Positions 41,101 to 47,645 of a stretch of 64,000 nt of DNA are shown here, piece by piece. Position 1 is the first letter of the stretch. The number at the start of each line of letters is the position of its first letter. Origin of the DNA: JBCCSZ01 sp039821145. Its GTDB lineage: Bacteria > Bacteroidota > Bacteroidia > Chitinophagales > Saprospiraceae. Under the pieces are notes generated by a model, which ran no database searches, was not told the DNA's origin, and saw only the letters and a list, made by a program, of their open reading frames with translations. A program made the position numbers and the translations under genes. The stretch spans positions 109,550 to 173,549 of the forward strand of contig JBCBOS010000017.1 in assembly GCA_039821145.1 (NCBI GenBank), written 5' to 3'.

Positions 41101-41740
41101 AGCCCATGGACCAGCCATCGCTGATGATGTGGTGAATGGAAAAGAAAAGTGCGTATTCACCTGCAGACATTTTGGTCAACTGCACCTTGATGAGCGGCCC
41201 TTTTTCCAAATCGAAAGCGATGTTTTTGGTGTCTTCGATTTGTTCTTTGAGCAGCTGATTTTTGTCGCGGCTCTGGCTGATGTCCGTTGTACTGATCTGG
41301 AAGTGTATCTCCTCCAATATCTTTTGCATGGGCTGGTCATTGACCACGACGAATATCGTGCGCAAGATTTCGTGTCGCTGGATGCTTTTCTGAATGGCCT
41401 GTTCCAAAAGTTGGACATGTACTTCTCCTTTCAGAAACATTTCTGTACTGATGTTATAGGCCTTGTTTCCTCCTTCGAACTGACTCAATAGCCACAGGCG
41501 CTTCTGGCTATGTGATAGGGGAAAATGGGGCTGATCCTCCACCCTTGGAATCGATTGTTCCACAACAGACCGACGCGAATCTTTGAGAAAATCGATGATG
41601 TCACCCTTGTGCTTTTTCACGAGCGCCAACAGCTCATCGGGAATATCAGATGTTGCACCCAATAGTTTGATGTTGCCATTTTCCTGCCGGGGTACGACAT
41701 TCAATTTGCGAAGTTCGCGGATGATGTCAATGGTATTCAT
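35174..41740 (-). CDS. NRPS dimodule C-A(Ala)-T-C-A(Thr)-T
   Basis: The largest gene in the window, about 2188 residues. TubC-type docking 1-55; C1 70-490 (IHHIISDGWS); A1 520-1010 (IYTSGSTGRPKG, FDLSIFEM, LYGPSEDTTY); T1 1025-1090 (ELGGHSLKAT); C2 1110-1530 (MHHIISDGWS); A2 1560-2060 (IYTSGTTGQPKG, FDFSVWEI, MYGITETTVH); T2 2080-2150 (DLGGHSLKAT). The A1 code reads D-L-F-N-N-A-L-T-Y-K, which I recall as alanine. The A2 code reads D-F-W-N-V-G-M-V-H-K, threonine. It follows the fatty-acyl ligase with an ATGA overlap, so C1 should be the lipo-initiating (C-starter-like) domain joining a fatty acyl group to alanine. It has no epimerase or methyltransferase. The C-terminus ends ETRLIL, a docking strand. 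Confidence 0.94.
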   Translation of the reverse strand: MNTIDIIRELRKLNVVPRQENGNIKLLGATSDIPDELLALVKKHKGDIIDFLKDSRRSVVEQSIPRVEDQPHFPLSHSQKRLWLLSQFEGGNKAYNISTEMFLKGEVHVQLLEQAIQKSIQRHEILRTIFVVVNDQPMQKILEEIHFQISTTDISQSRDKNQLLKEQIEDTKNIAFDLEKGPLIKVQLTKMSAGEYALFFSIHHIISDGWSMGLLIQEIMDNYKNLCLQQPTNRPPLAIHYRDYCLWLEDMLSESKGEEAKEFWLQKNLGEVSPLLLPLDFKRPSINRFEGAYIKNHLDRNFYRRLEIFARDHRTTIFNVYRAVLGLLLHKLSGQNQLIIGTPIAGRITKQLHDQIGLYVNTLPLRSDYDPSMSVAQYIKSITQDSIASFNCQYYPLDRIIEESSAQRDTSRNPLFDVLMVLQNTALGEGSINYKKQHGFTIDSLDKYLFGSIPMERSNVPAKFDLSFNFGTDPYSKQPFVEIEYRSKLFKKSTVQRFFAGFSYLLEQIVDQADASLGDLQITPPGERQKILQEFNQPISQMAETNVLDLLEESFASNANKTAILSGNQSFTYQELQEQSNGIALAIAKRKASPGHVAIFMERSEKVLFAIHAVLKAGGTFVPIDVNYPPERINYLLEDSQAELVLTDSISIDRLPNSHRDAAIVVENISPSVNLHLEREDDVNQSAYLIYTSGSTGRPKGVEITHGNVIAFLTWADKEFANTPYELVYAATSYCFDLSIFEMFLPLIHGKSLRILKSAVEIGDNLVHDQQVMLNTVPSVVRNLLAQQIDWDQVVALNMAGEPVPVVFRDQLDYHQMEVRNLYGPSEDTTYSTIYRFGEEQYDSVPIGRPVGDTQIYILDEHLNLSPIGVEGEICISGLSVAKGYFMRPDLTAEKFISNPFHPQHRLYKTGDIGRWRPDGLLEFVGRMDDQVKVRGHRIELGEIQYHLEQIDQIKQAVVCIKTVREEPSIVAYWEAVEDWSVERINAHLQDRLPAYMIPQYYLPLEEIPLNSNGKVDKKKLPVPQQTQAETWQAPTTELQEKLQQIWQVVLQLPQVGTNENFFELGGHSLKATLLRNMIERETGKLLSLNDIFQHPNILQQETLLQQRGKQKQQSITKTADQDHHPLSFAQERLWVLTKFEEASAAYHMPAAFRLLGEIDVEQLEKALSMVVEKYEILRSVFREIDGQPRQVVLPSTGARIKVERLDFLASDEQFLSFLKEDWRRPFDLKNGPLLRCSLLQTTDASILSFNMHHIISDGWSIGVLYKELVKAYGFLQNQSRTSLPLPGIQYKDFAIWQRNTLTEEVLTEQTAYWCKEVFSDGIPVLELPTDAPRPTVKTYNGATLYHSFDKAVLQQLQATNQSEGASLFMGLLANVFLLIKKWSNQDDITIGTPVAGRDMIQLQDQIGFFINTLPIRTKLDGEATYADLLQSVKQNVLKAFDYQYFPFERLIEELQPKRDLSRSPLFDMMVVLQNAFDPVAGARQSDGLPLEQMQVTSGITKYDLTFSFAEDKDRLLLELEYNTDLFKEQTVKRLLTYLEQLFATSSQHKNLALKNISLVDEQTTKGLLAKLDRTAVSYDAEANILSHFETVVNRFPDRKALSVGDQDWTYQQLDEWSGKLAHKLLQERGVQREELIALHMSRSHWMIVAIMGVLKAGAAYVPIDPEYPDARKEFILEDSGCRLVLSDGPVQEGTKTREGQEWIDLSSEDWDVPTASTSVDPHNLAYVIYTSGTTGQPKGVLIEHRHVSRLLFNDQPLFDFDQYDRWTLFHSYCFDFSVWEIFGALLHGAQLFVVPKGVSQDALSFYDFLADHRISVLNQTPSAFRSLSMLNENRFDAQPLAVRYLVFGGEALMPSWLEAWQDAFDNCRIVNMYGITETTVHVTYKEITAVEIQANKSNIGLPIPTLSCFVLDRDLQPVVPGVIGELCVGGAGVARGYLNRDELTKEKFIAHPLHPEQRIYRSGDFARLLPNGDLEYIGRKDAQVKIRGHRIETGEIESIIKNQADIRDAVVRVYQNQQGENELVAYVILQEELEFDRSVMRNQLRDALPAYMLPSHLLQLTELPLTANGKLDVTALPSPDRGGADERSYAAPRNETDEQIIAIWKEVLEKETIGINDNFFDLGGHSLKATRVISALQEQFGVSIDIKNMFIEPTVAYLSDYIATLQWMNEAEEVELSSSEEETRLIL

Positions 41741-43683
41741 ATCGTGATCTCTTGTCCACCAGCTGTTGACTTGTTCAGCCAGAGAATGTTTTTTAAATAA
41801 TCTGCAAAGTCTTTCAATTGATTCATTTCCATGAGCTTGTTCATGTCTACATGGAGATGGAGTTCGTCGTTGATCGTATTGAGCAGATCGACAATTTTCA
41901 AAGAGTCAAACCCCAGTTGCAAAAGATTCTGTGACAGGTCGATGCTTGTTGTATCAGACTTACTTTTTTGTACCAGCAACCTTTGGAGATAGTCTTCGAT
42001 CAATTCGACCTCTTGTTGCTCGACAATTCGCCTGGCAAGCTCGATGCGTTGTCCGTCCTTTTGATCTTTCGCATTCTTTCTATAGGAAGCCAAGTGGGAC
42101 AATTTGCCCGCCAGGTATAGATTTCTGCAAAGCAATCGCTGCAACTTTCCACTCGATGTCCGAGGCAGTCGCCTTGGGGAAAGCAGGCAAACATCATGGG
42201 GCTGTATGCCCAGCAGTTGATCGACCAAATAGACGATCTCGTGGAGCATGTGTTCGTAATCTGAGTGGATGTATTTTTTCCTGACCTCGGCGAAGATGAG
42301 AGGCAGTTCTTTTCCTTCGTTTTGGACATAAGAAACGATGACCCCATTGGGTTGGACAAATTTGGATTCTCGCCCAATGGTCTCCTCGATGTCGTACGGA
42401 AAATAATTTTTGCCATTGATGATGATCATCTCTTTCCGCCTTCCGGTGATGTACAACTGACCATCTTTTAGGCAGCCGATGTCACCTGTCCGCAAAAACT
42501 TTTGCCCCTCGTCATTCACAAAAAGGTGGTCGCTGTCCTCTTTGTTCCAATACCCTTTGGTGACACTTTTTCCCGCCAGACAAATTTCCCCTTCTCCCCC
42601 CTCCTCATCGGCATCTATCAATAAGTGGAAACCCTCCGCCAATTGTCCGGAAGCCACCTCTTGCCCACTGGTGGGCGCATAGGGAGCTGCGGCGACCAGA
42701 AGCGTGGCCTCTGCCAGTCCATAGCAGGTGTAGTATTGATTGGCTGTCAGCCCTGTTGGCTCAAAGAGCTTGAGGAAGCGATCAACGGTAGACTTTCGAA
42801 TGGGTTCGGAACCGTTGTAGAATACCTCTACACAAGAGAGGTCTACACCGGCAAGTTCATCCCGAGTTGTTTTCTGAACACAAAGGTCGTAGATGAAATT
42901 GGGTCCACCTGTGTGGGTAACGCGATGCTTGGCCAAAGCGCGAATCCAATCAATGGGAGATTGTACGGCGGCCAAGGATGGCATCAGTATGCATTGACAT
43001 CCCAGGTGAATGGCGTGGAGCAAATTGCCGATCAATCCCATGTCGTGGTAAAACGGCAACCAACTCAAAAAGACGGATTCCCGACTGGTGTGAAAAGACT
43101 GCTCAATGAGCCGAAGATTGTCCAGCAAATTGGCATGTGTCACCACTACACCCTTGGGAGCACTTGTGGAGCCAGATGTATATTGAATGAACGCAATCTC
43201 CTCTGAATGGGGGCATGTCCATTCCACCGACGCTGGTGGCGTCTCGTCTGGGACACTGATCACATCCACTTCTTTGTGTAGAGACGTTGCCAATTCTGTC
43301 TGAATGAGGGCACTGTCTGTTTCGTCACAAAGGATCGTATCGGGCTGGCAATCTGAAAGAATCTTATCGATGCGCGAAAAATGTCGTTTGTTTTTGGGCG
43401 CAAACATGGGCACTGGAATCTTTTCAGCTGCTTGGCAGGCCAAAAAGCCAATCAGGAAAGAAGAGACCTTGTCATGTAGCAACACAATCGGACGCCTCGA
43501 CTCTCTCTCAGACAGTGCCTTGGCAAGATGGGAGATGGATCGCAAAAGCTCTTCATTGTGCAGAGGAACGAGTTGTCCCGCATGCAAAATGGAGAAAATG
43601 CTTTTGGAAGGGTGCATCTTGCACTGTTCCCGAAACAATTCGTATGCGCTCGAAGTCTTCATCTCATTTTTGATTAAGGGCAT
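41737..43683 (-). CDS. Fatty-acyl-AMP ligase (FAAL) fused to an acyl carrier protein
   Basis: About 648 residues. The ligase part (about 10-550) has YTSGSTSAPKG, the FAAL-type SWLPFYHDMGLIG, CYGLAEATL and the late motif TGRRKEMII. A carrier domain follows at about 570-635 with LQLGFDSLKI. Such ligases activate a free fatty acid as acyl-AMP and load it on the carrier without CoA, so this protein probably primes the assembly line. It is the first gene of the minus-strand operon. The ATG at 43683 is used here; an ATG at 43662 (MKTSSAYELF) is also plausible. The C-terminus ends GQEITI, matching the docking-strand pattern that precedes TubC-type partners. Chain length cannot be read from the sequence. 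Confidence 0.93.
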   Translation of the reverse strand: MPLIKNEMKTSSAYELFREQCKMHPSKSIFSILHAGQLVPLHNEELLRSISHLAKALSERESRRPIVLLHDKVSSFLIGFLACQAAEKIPVPMFAPKNKRHFSRIDKILSDCQPDTILCDETDSALIQTELATSLHKEVDVISVPDETPPASVEWTCPHSEEIAFIQYTSGSTSAPKGVVVTHANLLDNLRLIEQSFHTSRESVFLSWLPFYHDMGLIGNLLHAIHLGCQCILMPSLAAVQSPIDWIRALAKHRVTHTGGPNFIYDLCVQKTTRDELAGVDLSCVEVFYNGSEPIRKSTVDRFLKLFEPTGLTANQYYTCYGLAEATLLVAAAPYAPTSGQEVASGQLAEGFHLLIDADEEGGEGEICLAGKSVTKGYWNKEDSDHLFVNDEGQKFLRTGDIGCLKDGQLYITGRRKEMIIINGKNYFPYDIEETIGRESKFVQPNGVIVSYVQNEGKELPLIFAEVRKKYIHSDYEHMLHEIVYLVDQLLGIQPHDVCLLSPRRLPRTSSGKLQRLLCRNLYLAGKLSHLASYRKNAKDQKDGQRIELARRIVEQQEVELIEDYLQRLLVQKSKSDTTSIDLSQNLLQLGFDSLKIVDLLNTINDELHLHVDMNKLMEMNQLKDFADYLKNILWLNKSTAGGQEITI

Positions 43684-43725
43684 AAAATAATCGGCCTTTC
43701 ACCATGCAGTGAAAAGAAAATTGAA

Positions 43726-43746
43726 CATAACAAGTGTCTTGTTATG
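43726..43746. promoter_or_regulatory. Perfect inverted repeat (9-bp arms, 3-nt loop) upstream of the FAAL gene
   Basis: CATAACAAG at 43726-43734 and CTTGTTATG at 43738-43746 are exact reverse complements around TGT. The repeat lies 42 bp upstream of the FAAL start codon. It could be an operator for a dimeric regulator or a leader hairpin. There is no T-run on either side, so a terminator is unlikely. Confidence 0.45.
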
Positions 43747-43855
43747 CGCAGGGCATAAGCCGACGGTTCTACCAAGCCTACCAGTGGCAGAACAAGGGAA
43801 CCAACTGTTTTTTGGAAGTATACCAAAGAAGGGATACCTCGTACTCTACATCTGT

Positions 43856-43874
43856 AACTCCTCGCAAAGGAGTT
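43856..43874. repeat. Perfect inverted repeat (7-bp arms, 5-nt loop)
   Basis: AACTCCT at 43856-43862 pairs with AGGAGTT at 43868-43874. In the RNA of the minus-strand operon, if transcription begins upstream of it, this would form a short stable hairpin carrying an AGGAG-like sequence. Confidence 0.4.
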
Positions 43875-43895
43875 GAAAAATGGCATGTACTGCAA

Positions 43896-43974
43896 CGCTA
43901 TGACAGCAATACCAATGGGAAAATCTGGCCCCACGAGCAGCGTTATTGACATAGGATTTTACCCTGTCATAGCG
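43896..43974. repeat. Perfect 11-bp inverted repeat with 57-nt spacer
   Basis: CGCTATGACAG at 43896-43906 and CTGTCATAGCG at 43964-43974 are exact reverse complements. They may be paired regulator half-sites, a long stem in the operon leader, or the ends of a small degraded element. No target-site duplication was recognised. Confidence 0.4.
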
Positions 43975-44264
43975 ACAACTCGCAGGTGAATGCACACCAT
44001 TGCAACCTCATCTATGAATTGTACTTGCAGGCTTTGAAAAAGTGATTGACCAGCACATTTTTGTCAAATGACTTATTGATCATTTTTCCATTGCCTGCTA
44101 TCAATGTTTTGATCTGCGTGCTACTTTGCTGAGAGCACAGAAACAGATTGTTGACATCAGTGCGAATTGGACATAAGAATGTCAAGCACAAAGATGTTTG
44201 TACAGCTGCGTACTCTTGAAATACACAGATCAAGTGATACCCGATTGTAAAAATTAGTCATTGG

Positions 44265-44290
44265 CTGCTGATGAACACATTGATCAGCAG
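44265..44290. repeat. Perfect 8-bp inverted repeat with 10-nt loop
   Basis: CTGCTGAT at 44265-44272 and ATCAGCAG at 44283-44290 are reverse complements. No run of T follows on either strand, so it does not look like a standard intrinsic terminator. Confidence 0.3.
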
Positions 44291-44599
44291 ATGCCTTCTC
44301 AATACTTGATTTATACATCACTTTCGAGATGTACACAAGAGCCGAAAGGGCCATTTTCGAGATTCGATTATCAGCATTCCAACAATACTACAAACCATTG
44401 CAAAGTTGCTACACGCTGAAAGAAAGGTCGAGATCGCCATGGCAATCTGATCCATGAGATGATCCAGAGTTTTGGGTCAGCAAACGAATGTTGCCAATCC
44501 AAAGATTTGCATCAACTCGATGGTTAAGACGTCGCATCGGAAAGATTTGACACCAACCATACTACGCCTTGAAAAGCCTTTTACTATAAACTATCATTG

Positions 44600-44618
44600 G
44601 CTAGGTTGAACGCCTAGC
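44600..44618. repeat. Short inverted repeat (6-bp arms)
   Basis: GCTAGG at 44600-44605 pairs with CCTAGC at 44613-44618, about 220 bp past the stop codon of the receptor gene. The nearest T-run begins 17 nt beyond it on the plus strand, so a terminator role is weak at best. Confidence 0.2.
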
Positions 44619-44630
44619 ACCTGCATAACA

Positions 44631-44777
44631 TTAGTTTTTTACTACACGTTTTTTTGAATACTTGATGAAGTCAGAGCAGTCACTTGTCATGAGTGCAGAT
44701 CGTTGCATTCGATCTTCTGCTCGCTTCTTGTCGCTGTAATCTTTTTTGTATTTGCTGTTTTCGTATAGCCGCATCAT
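44631..44777 (-). CDS. Possible small basic protein, 48 residues, unrecognised
   Basis: An ATG-to-TAA frame on the minus strand beginning MMRLYENSKYKKDY and ending KKRVVKN, rich in Lys/Arg/Asp. It starts 63 nt after the receptor gene's stop codon on the same strand, and an in-frame stop lies just upstream. I see no homology, signal peptide or clear ribosome binding site. It could be a chance frame; the case rests only on position and a charged, non-random-looking composition. Confidence 0.15.
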   Translation of the reverse strand: MMRLYENSKYKKDYSDKKRAEDRMQRSALMTSDCSDFIKYSKKRVVKN

Positions 44778-44840
44778 TTGCAGAGATTTCAGATGACACT
44801 ATGTTATTGAGTTAGATTGGCTTTATGCAATTGATGAAAA

Positions 44841-47243
44841 TTAGTTCTTCACTCGCTGGATTCCGTCTTCTCCAACAGCTTTGTTGCTGTAAGAGACTTC
44901 TTTCAACTTACCAAAAGAGTAAGTCACAGAGACGAGTAGAAAGTGTGTATTTAAGCGGTTGTCGTAAGAAGAAAACACATTTCCAATTTGTTGTTCTCCT
45001 CTGGGCCGATACAGTCGAAACGCATCATTGTATGTCAATCGACACATCAGCTTACCTTCGAGAAAGGACTTAGACACGCCCATGTTCATGGAGTATTCGG
45101 GCTTCGTAACAAAAACGCCGTTACTCTCGCCACTATTGTACTCTCCCCCCAATTCAAACATAAATAGATTGTTAATATTGAATTGGTTGATGGTGTAAAA
45201 GTAAAACTGCGGTCTCAAACCCACTGATCGTTGAAAATCAGGCCGATCATCATTGACCCGAAACAAGGTGGTCGTAATGGTATTGAACGAAGACCAAAAC
45301 TTGTAATTGATCGGGATGGACAAATTGGCAAAGTAAGAGTTGAGGACTTCCAAATTTTGCACCGATGAAAACACTGCACGGGCAGAGTTGCCTCCTTGCT
45401 GCACAACAGAGCGGAAAGCGTTGCGTTCGTTGGTATATCCCAGCTTCAAGCTGTATCCTTTGTAGGCCAAAATTCCCTCGACTGACTGTGCCATCTCTGG
45501 CACCAAACTCGGGTTTCCTTGGCGGCTGGACAAAGAGTCAAAATAAACGACAAATGGATCTAGGTTTTGGTAAACCGGCCGATTGATCCTGGAAGAAAAT
45601 GTCAATGCCCAACTCCAATTTTCATTGAACGCACCATTGAGGCTTGCACTTGGGAAAAAGTTGATGTAGGTGGTATCGATGACCTTTCTATCCAGTCTTC
45701 GGGAGAACCCATCAATTGTCGAGTTTTCTACCCGCAAGCCTGCCGAGAATCCCATGTTTTTGATGCTCCCCGTGTACTGGGCGTAGGCTGCAGAAACGTG
45801 CTCGTCGTAGAGAAAGCCATTGGACAGTTCCGGAAAGTCGACAAACTCCTCAGAGCCGTCTCGTTTGGAGGAAAAATCAATGCGGCCATCTGAATTGACG
45901 TAGGCATGCTTGAGGCCCAATTCCACTCGCGCCCCACTTTTGAGTTGCTTCACATAATCTATCTGACCGAAGTACAAACCAAATTCATTTCGATTGTCAT
46001 TTCGCCTCAGGGCACTGGTGATGATGCTCTCGTCGAATGAAATGTCTTCGGAAATCAAGTCGAGAGAATTCGTATTGAAGCGGGAAAATTGACCACCGAC
46101 AAACAAGCTGCTTCCAAGGCTATCTGTTACGAGATTGTAGTTGAGAGAAACAGAATTGTTGACGTTTTCCGTCGTCCCATTGTTCAATGCCTCAATGAGT
46201 AGGATGCTGTTGTCCTCCGTCGTCGTAGATACGTTGCGGGAGTCATGGCTCAAGTCCATGCGCTTGTACAAACCATCGTACTGAAGGGAGATGGAACTCT
46301 TGGGAGAAATCGCATAACCAAGGCCAAAGCGATAGGTCGATAAATTGCGAACATCGTACTCCTCATCTGTCTGAAGCGTAGAGCGCAACTCTTGTCCTTC
46401 ATCATTGATGATTCTATCATAAGTACCTGTTACCCAATCAGTTCCAAGGGTAGAGCCATAGTCCGCTGTCAAGCTGAGTTTTCCGGTCCGGTAGTTCAGG
46501 TTGAGAGAAGCTATGTTTAGAAAATACCTTCCAAAGACCGCGTTTTCCATCAAAGTTCCTTGGAATCCTTCTGCTTCATTGACGATGGTGATGACGTTGA
46601 TGACAGCATTTCCGGAGGCGTCATATTTGGCCGAAGGGTTGGAGATGATTTCAATTTTTTCGATCTGTGAAACAGGAATGGAAGCCAATTGCTGGGCGTT
46701 GGTTTGCTTGCCATTCAGAAGCAAAATCGCCTCGCCTTTTCCCACAATGGAGACTACCCCACTACTGACCATAACAGTAGGTGATTTGGCAAGTACATCC
46801 ATTACATTGTTGCTCGAAGCCAACATGGTTTTTTGTACATTGACGTTGATGGTTCCGTTCTGCGTCTGCTCAAAAGGAGGAATCTTTGCAGTGACTGTTA
46901 CAGTTTCCAAATCGATTCCATCAGATCGCATGTTGATGGTACCCAAGTCTGTATATGTCGCTTGAGAACCCTCGTTGCTGACTCTGAAGATGGTATCTCT
47001 GTATCCGAGAGAAGTAATCTGTAAAAGATATTCGCCAGCACTTGGTGACACAATCTGAAATGTGCCATCGTAGAAGAAATCACCTTTGACCAAGGTGGAA
47101 TCGGAAAGACTCAGTAGAAGAATATTACCTGCCAGCGCTTCGCTGTTGTCATCAGTTATGTATCCTTTGAAACCGTATGCATCCTGCGCCATTCCGTGTG
47201 CCACGAACAGGCACATCAATAGCCCAGAGAAGAAAGTTCTCAT
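44841..47243 (-). CDS. TonB-dependent-receptor-like outer membrane beta-barrel protein (OMP_b-brl_3 type)
   Basis: About 800 residues. A signal peptide ends near MAQDAYGF (residues 1-19). A carboxypeptidase-regulatory-like beta-sandwich (about 23-105; AGEYLLQITSLGYRD) is followed by a plug-like domain (about 125-220; VMDVLAKSPTVMV, LLLNGKQT, IEIISNPSAKYDASG). The rest is a beta-barrel of alternating aromatic/polar strands ending with VSVTYSFGKLKEV. This architecture is common in Bacteroidota and often has no known ligand. It lies between the NRPS operon and the exporter genes, so it may be a receptor for the cluster product, or unrelated. A well-formed promoter lies upstream at 47332-47362. 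Confidence 0.85.
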   Translation of the reverse strand: MRTFFSGLLMCLFVAHGMAQDAYGFKGYITDDNSEALAGNILLLSLSDSTLVKGDFFYDGTFQIVSPSAGEYLLQITSLGYRDTIFRVSNEGSQATYTDLGTINMRSDGIDLETVTVTAKIPPFEQTQNGTINVNVQKTMLASSNNVMDVLAKSPTVMVSSGVVSIVGKGEAILLLNGKQTNAQQLASIPVSQIEKIEIISNPSAKYDASGNAVINVITIVNEAEGFQGTLMENAVFGRYFLNIASLNLNYRTGKLSLTADYGSTLGTDWVTGTYDRIINDEGQELRSTLQTDEEYDVRNLSTYRFGLGYAISPKSSISLQYDGLYKRMDLSHDSRNVSTTTEDNSILLIEALNNGTTENVNNSVSLNYNLVTDSLGSSLFVGGQFSRFNTNSLDLISEDISFDESIITSALRRNDNRNEFGLYFGQIDYVKQLKSGARVELGLKHAYVNSDGRIDFSSKRDGSEEFVDFPELSNGFLYDEHVSAAYAQYTGSIKNMGFSAGLRVENSTIDGFSRRLDRKVIDTTYINFFPSASLNGAFNENWSWALTFSSRINRPVYQNLDPFVVYFDSLSSRQGNPSLVPEMAQSVEGILAYKGYSLKLGYTNERNAFRSVVQQGGNSARAVFSSVQNLEVLNSYFANLSIPINYKFWSSFNTITTTLFRVNDDRPDFQRSVGLRPQFYFYTINQFNINNLFMFELGGEYNSGESNGVFVTKPEYSMNMGVSKSFLEGKLMCRLTYNDAFRLYRPRGEQQIGNVFSSYDNRLNTHFLLVSVTYSFGKLKEVSYSNKAVGEDGIQRVKN

Positions 47244-47331
47244 AGTAGATTCGTTATTTCAGTAGGGGTGAACGAATTGGTTGTTTTGTGAAATGCAGGC
47301 GAAAGGAAAGATTATCCGTTCAATGATGGTG

Positions 47332-47362
47332 CAAATATATACCTTAAATAATTAGGTTCAAA
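47332..47362 (-). promoter_or_regulatory. Bacteroidota-type promoter for the outer membrane receptor gene
   Basis: On the minus strand TTTG (complement of 47359-47362) is followed after 19 nt by TATATTTG (complement of 47332-47339). This fits the primary-sigma consensus of Bacteroidota (TTTG or TTG, about 19-21 nt, TAnnTTTG). It would give a leader of roughly 80 nt before the ATG at 47243. Confidence 0.7.
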
Positions 47363-47526
47363 GTATTGGTTCATTTTTTTATTGGTTGCGCAGTAGAATA
47401 AATGGGTTTGTCAAGTGGATTTCACAATGCTGTTAATGAGTCGATCCAATCGAACTTCATTTGTGCAATTTTTGTCCCTTGACCTGGGGTATTGGCACAG
47501 TTCGTTTTGCTCCATTTGAAGTCGGC

Positions 47527-47551
47527 TACACCATAGTATATATATGGTGTA
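47527..47551. promoter_or_regulatory. Perfect inverted repeat, 9-bp arms with 7-nt spacer (operator candidate)
   Basis: TACACCATA at 47527-47535 is the exact reverse complement of TATGGTGTA at 47543-47551. The centre-to-centre spacing of 16 bp suits a dimeric DNA-binding protein. It lies between the receptor promoter and the exporter -7 box, so it could influence either direction. Confidence 0.45.
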
Positions 47552-47587
47552 TGACGAAGCGGAAAAATTACCTGAATCAATGGTTCG

Positions 47588-47599
47588 TCTCAATTGAGA
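47588..47599. promoter_or_regulatory. 12-bp perfect palindrome
   Basis: TCTCAATTGAGA reads the same on both strands. It lies 46 bp upstream of the exporter-direction -7 box. A palindrome of this length could occur by chance, but it sits close to the other inverted repeat in a control region. Confidence 0.3.
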
Positions 47600-47645
47600 A
47601 CAAATAATATTCTTAACAGCAGTGGCATTTATTTCAAATGATCTT

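Larger units (their letters stand above)
43684..44840. other. Non-coding stretch between the NRPS operon and the receptor gene, rich in inverted repeats
   Basis: About 1.16 kb with no convincing gene. It holds several short perfect inverted repeats, listed separately, and imperfect ones such as an 18-bp palindrome with one mismatched pair at 44431-44448. I saw no TAnnTTTG box pointing at the FAAL gene, so the operon promoter is not identified. Short open frames on either strand (for example plus 43734-43949) have no recognisable similarity. Confidence 0.5.

Noticed and set aside
43734..43949. Plus-strand 71-codon frame upstream of the FAAL gene (RRFYQAYQWQNKGT...)
   Set aside because: It has no recognisable similarity or ribosome binding site, and it overlaps the inverted-repeat cluster; I treat the region as non-coding.
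44600..44640. Intrinsic terminator at the 44600-44618 hairpin
   Set aside because: The arms are only 6 bp and the T-run is 17 nt away and on the wrong strand for the receptor transcript.
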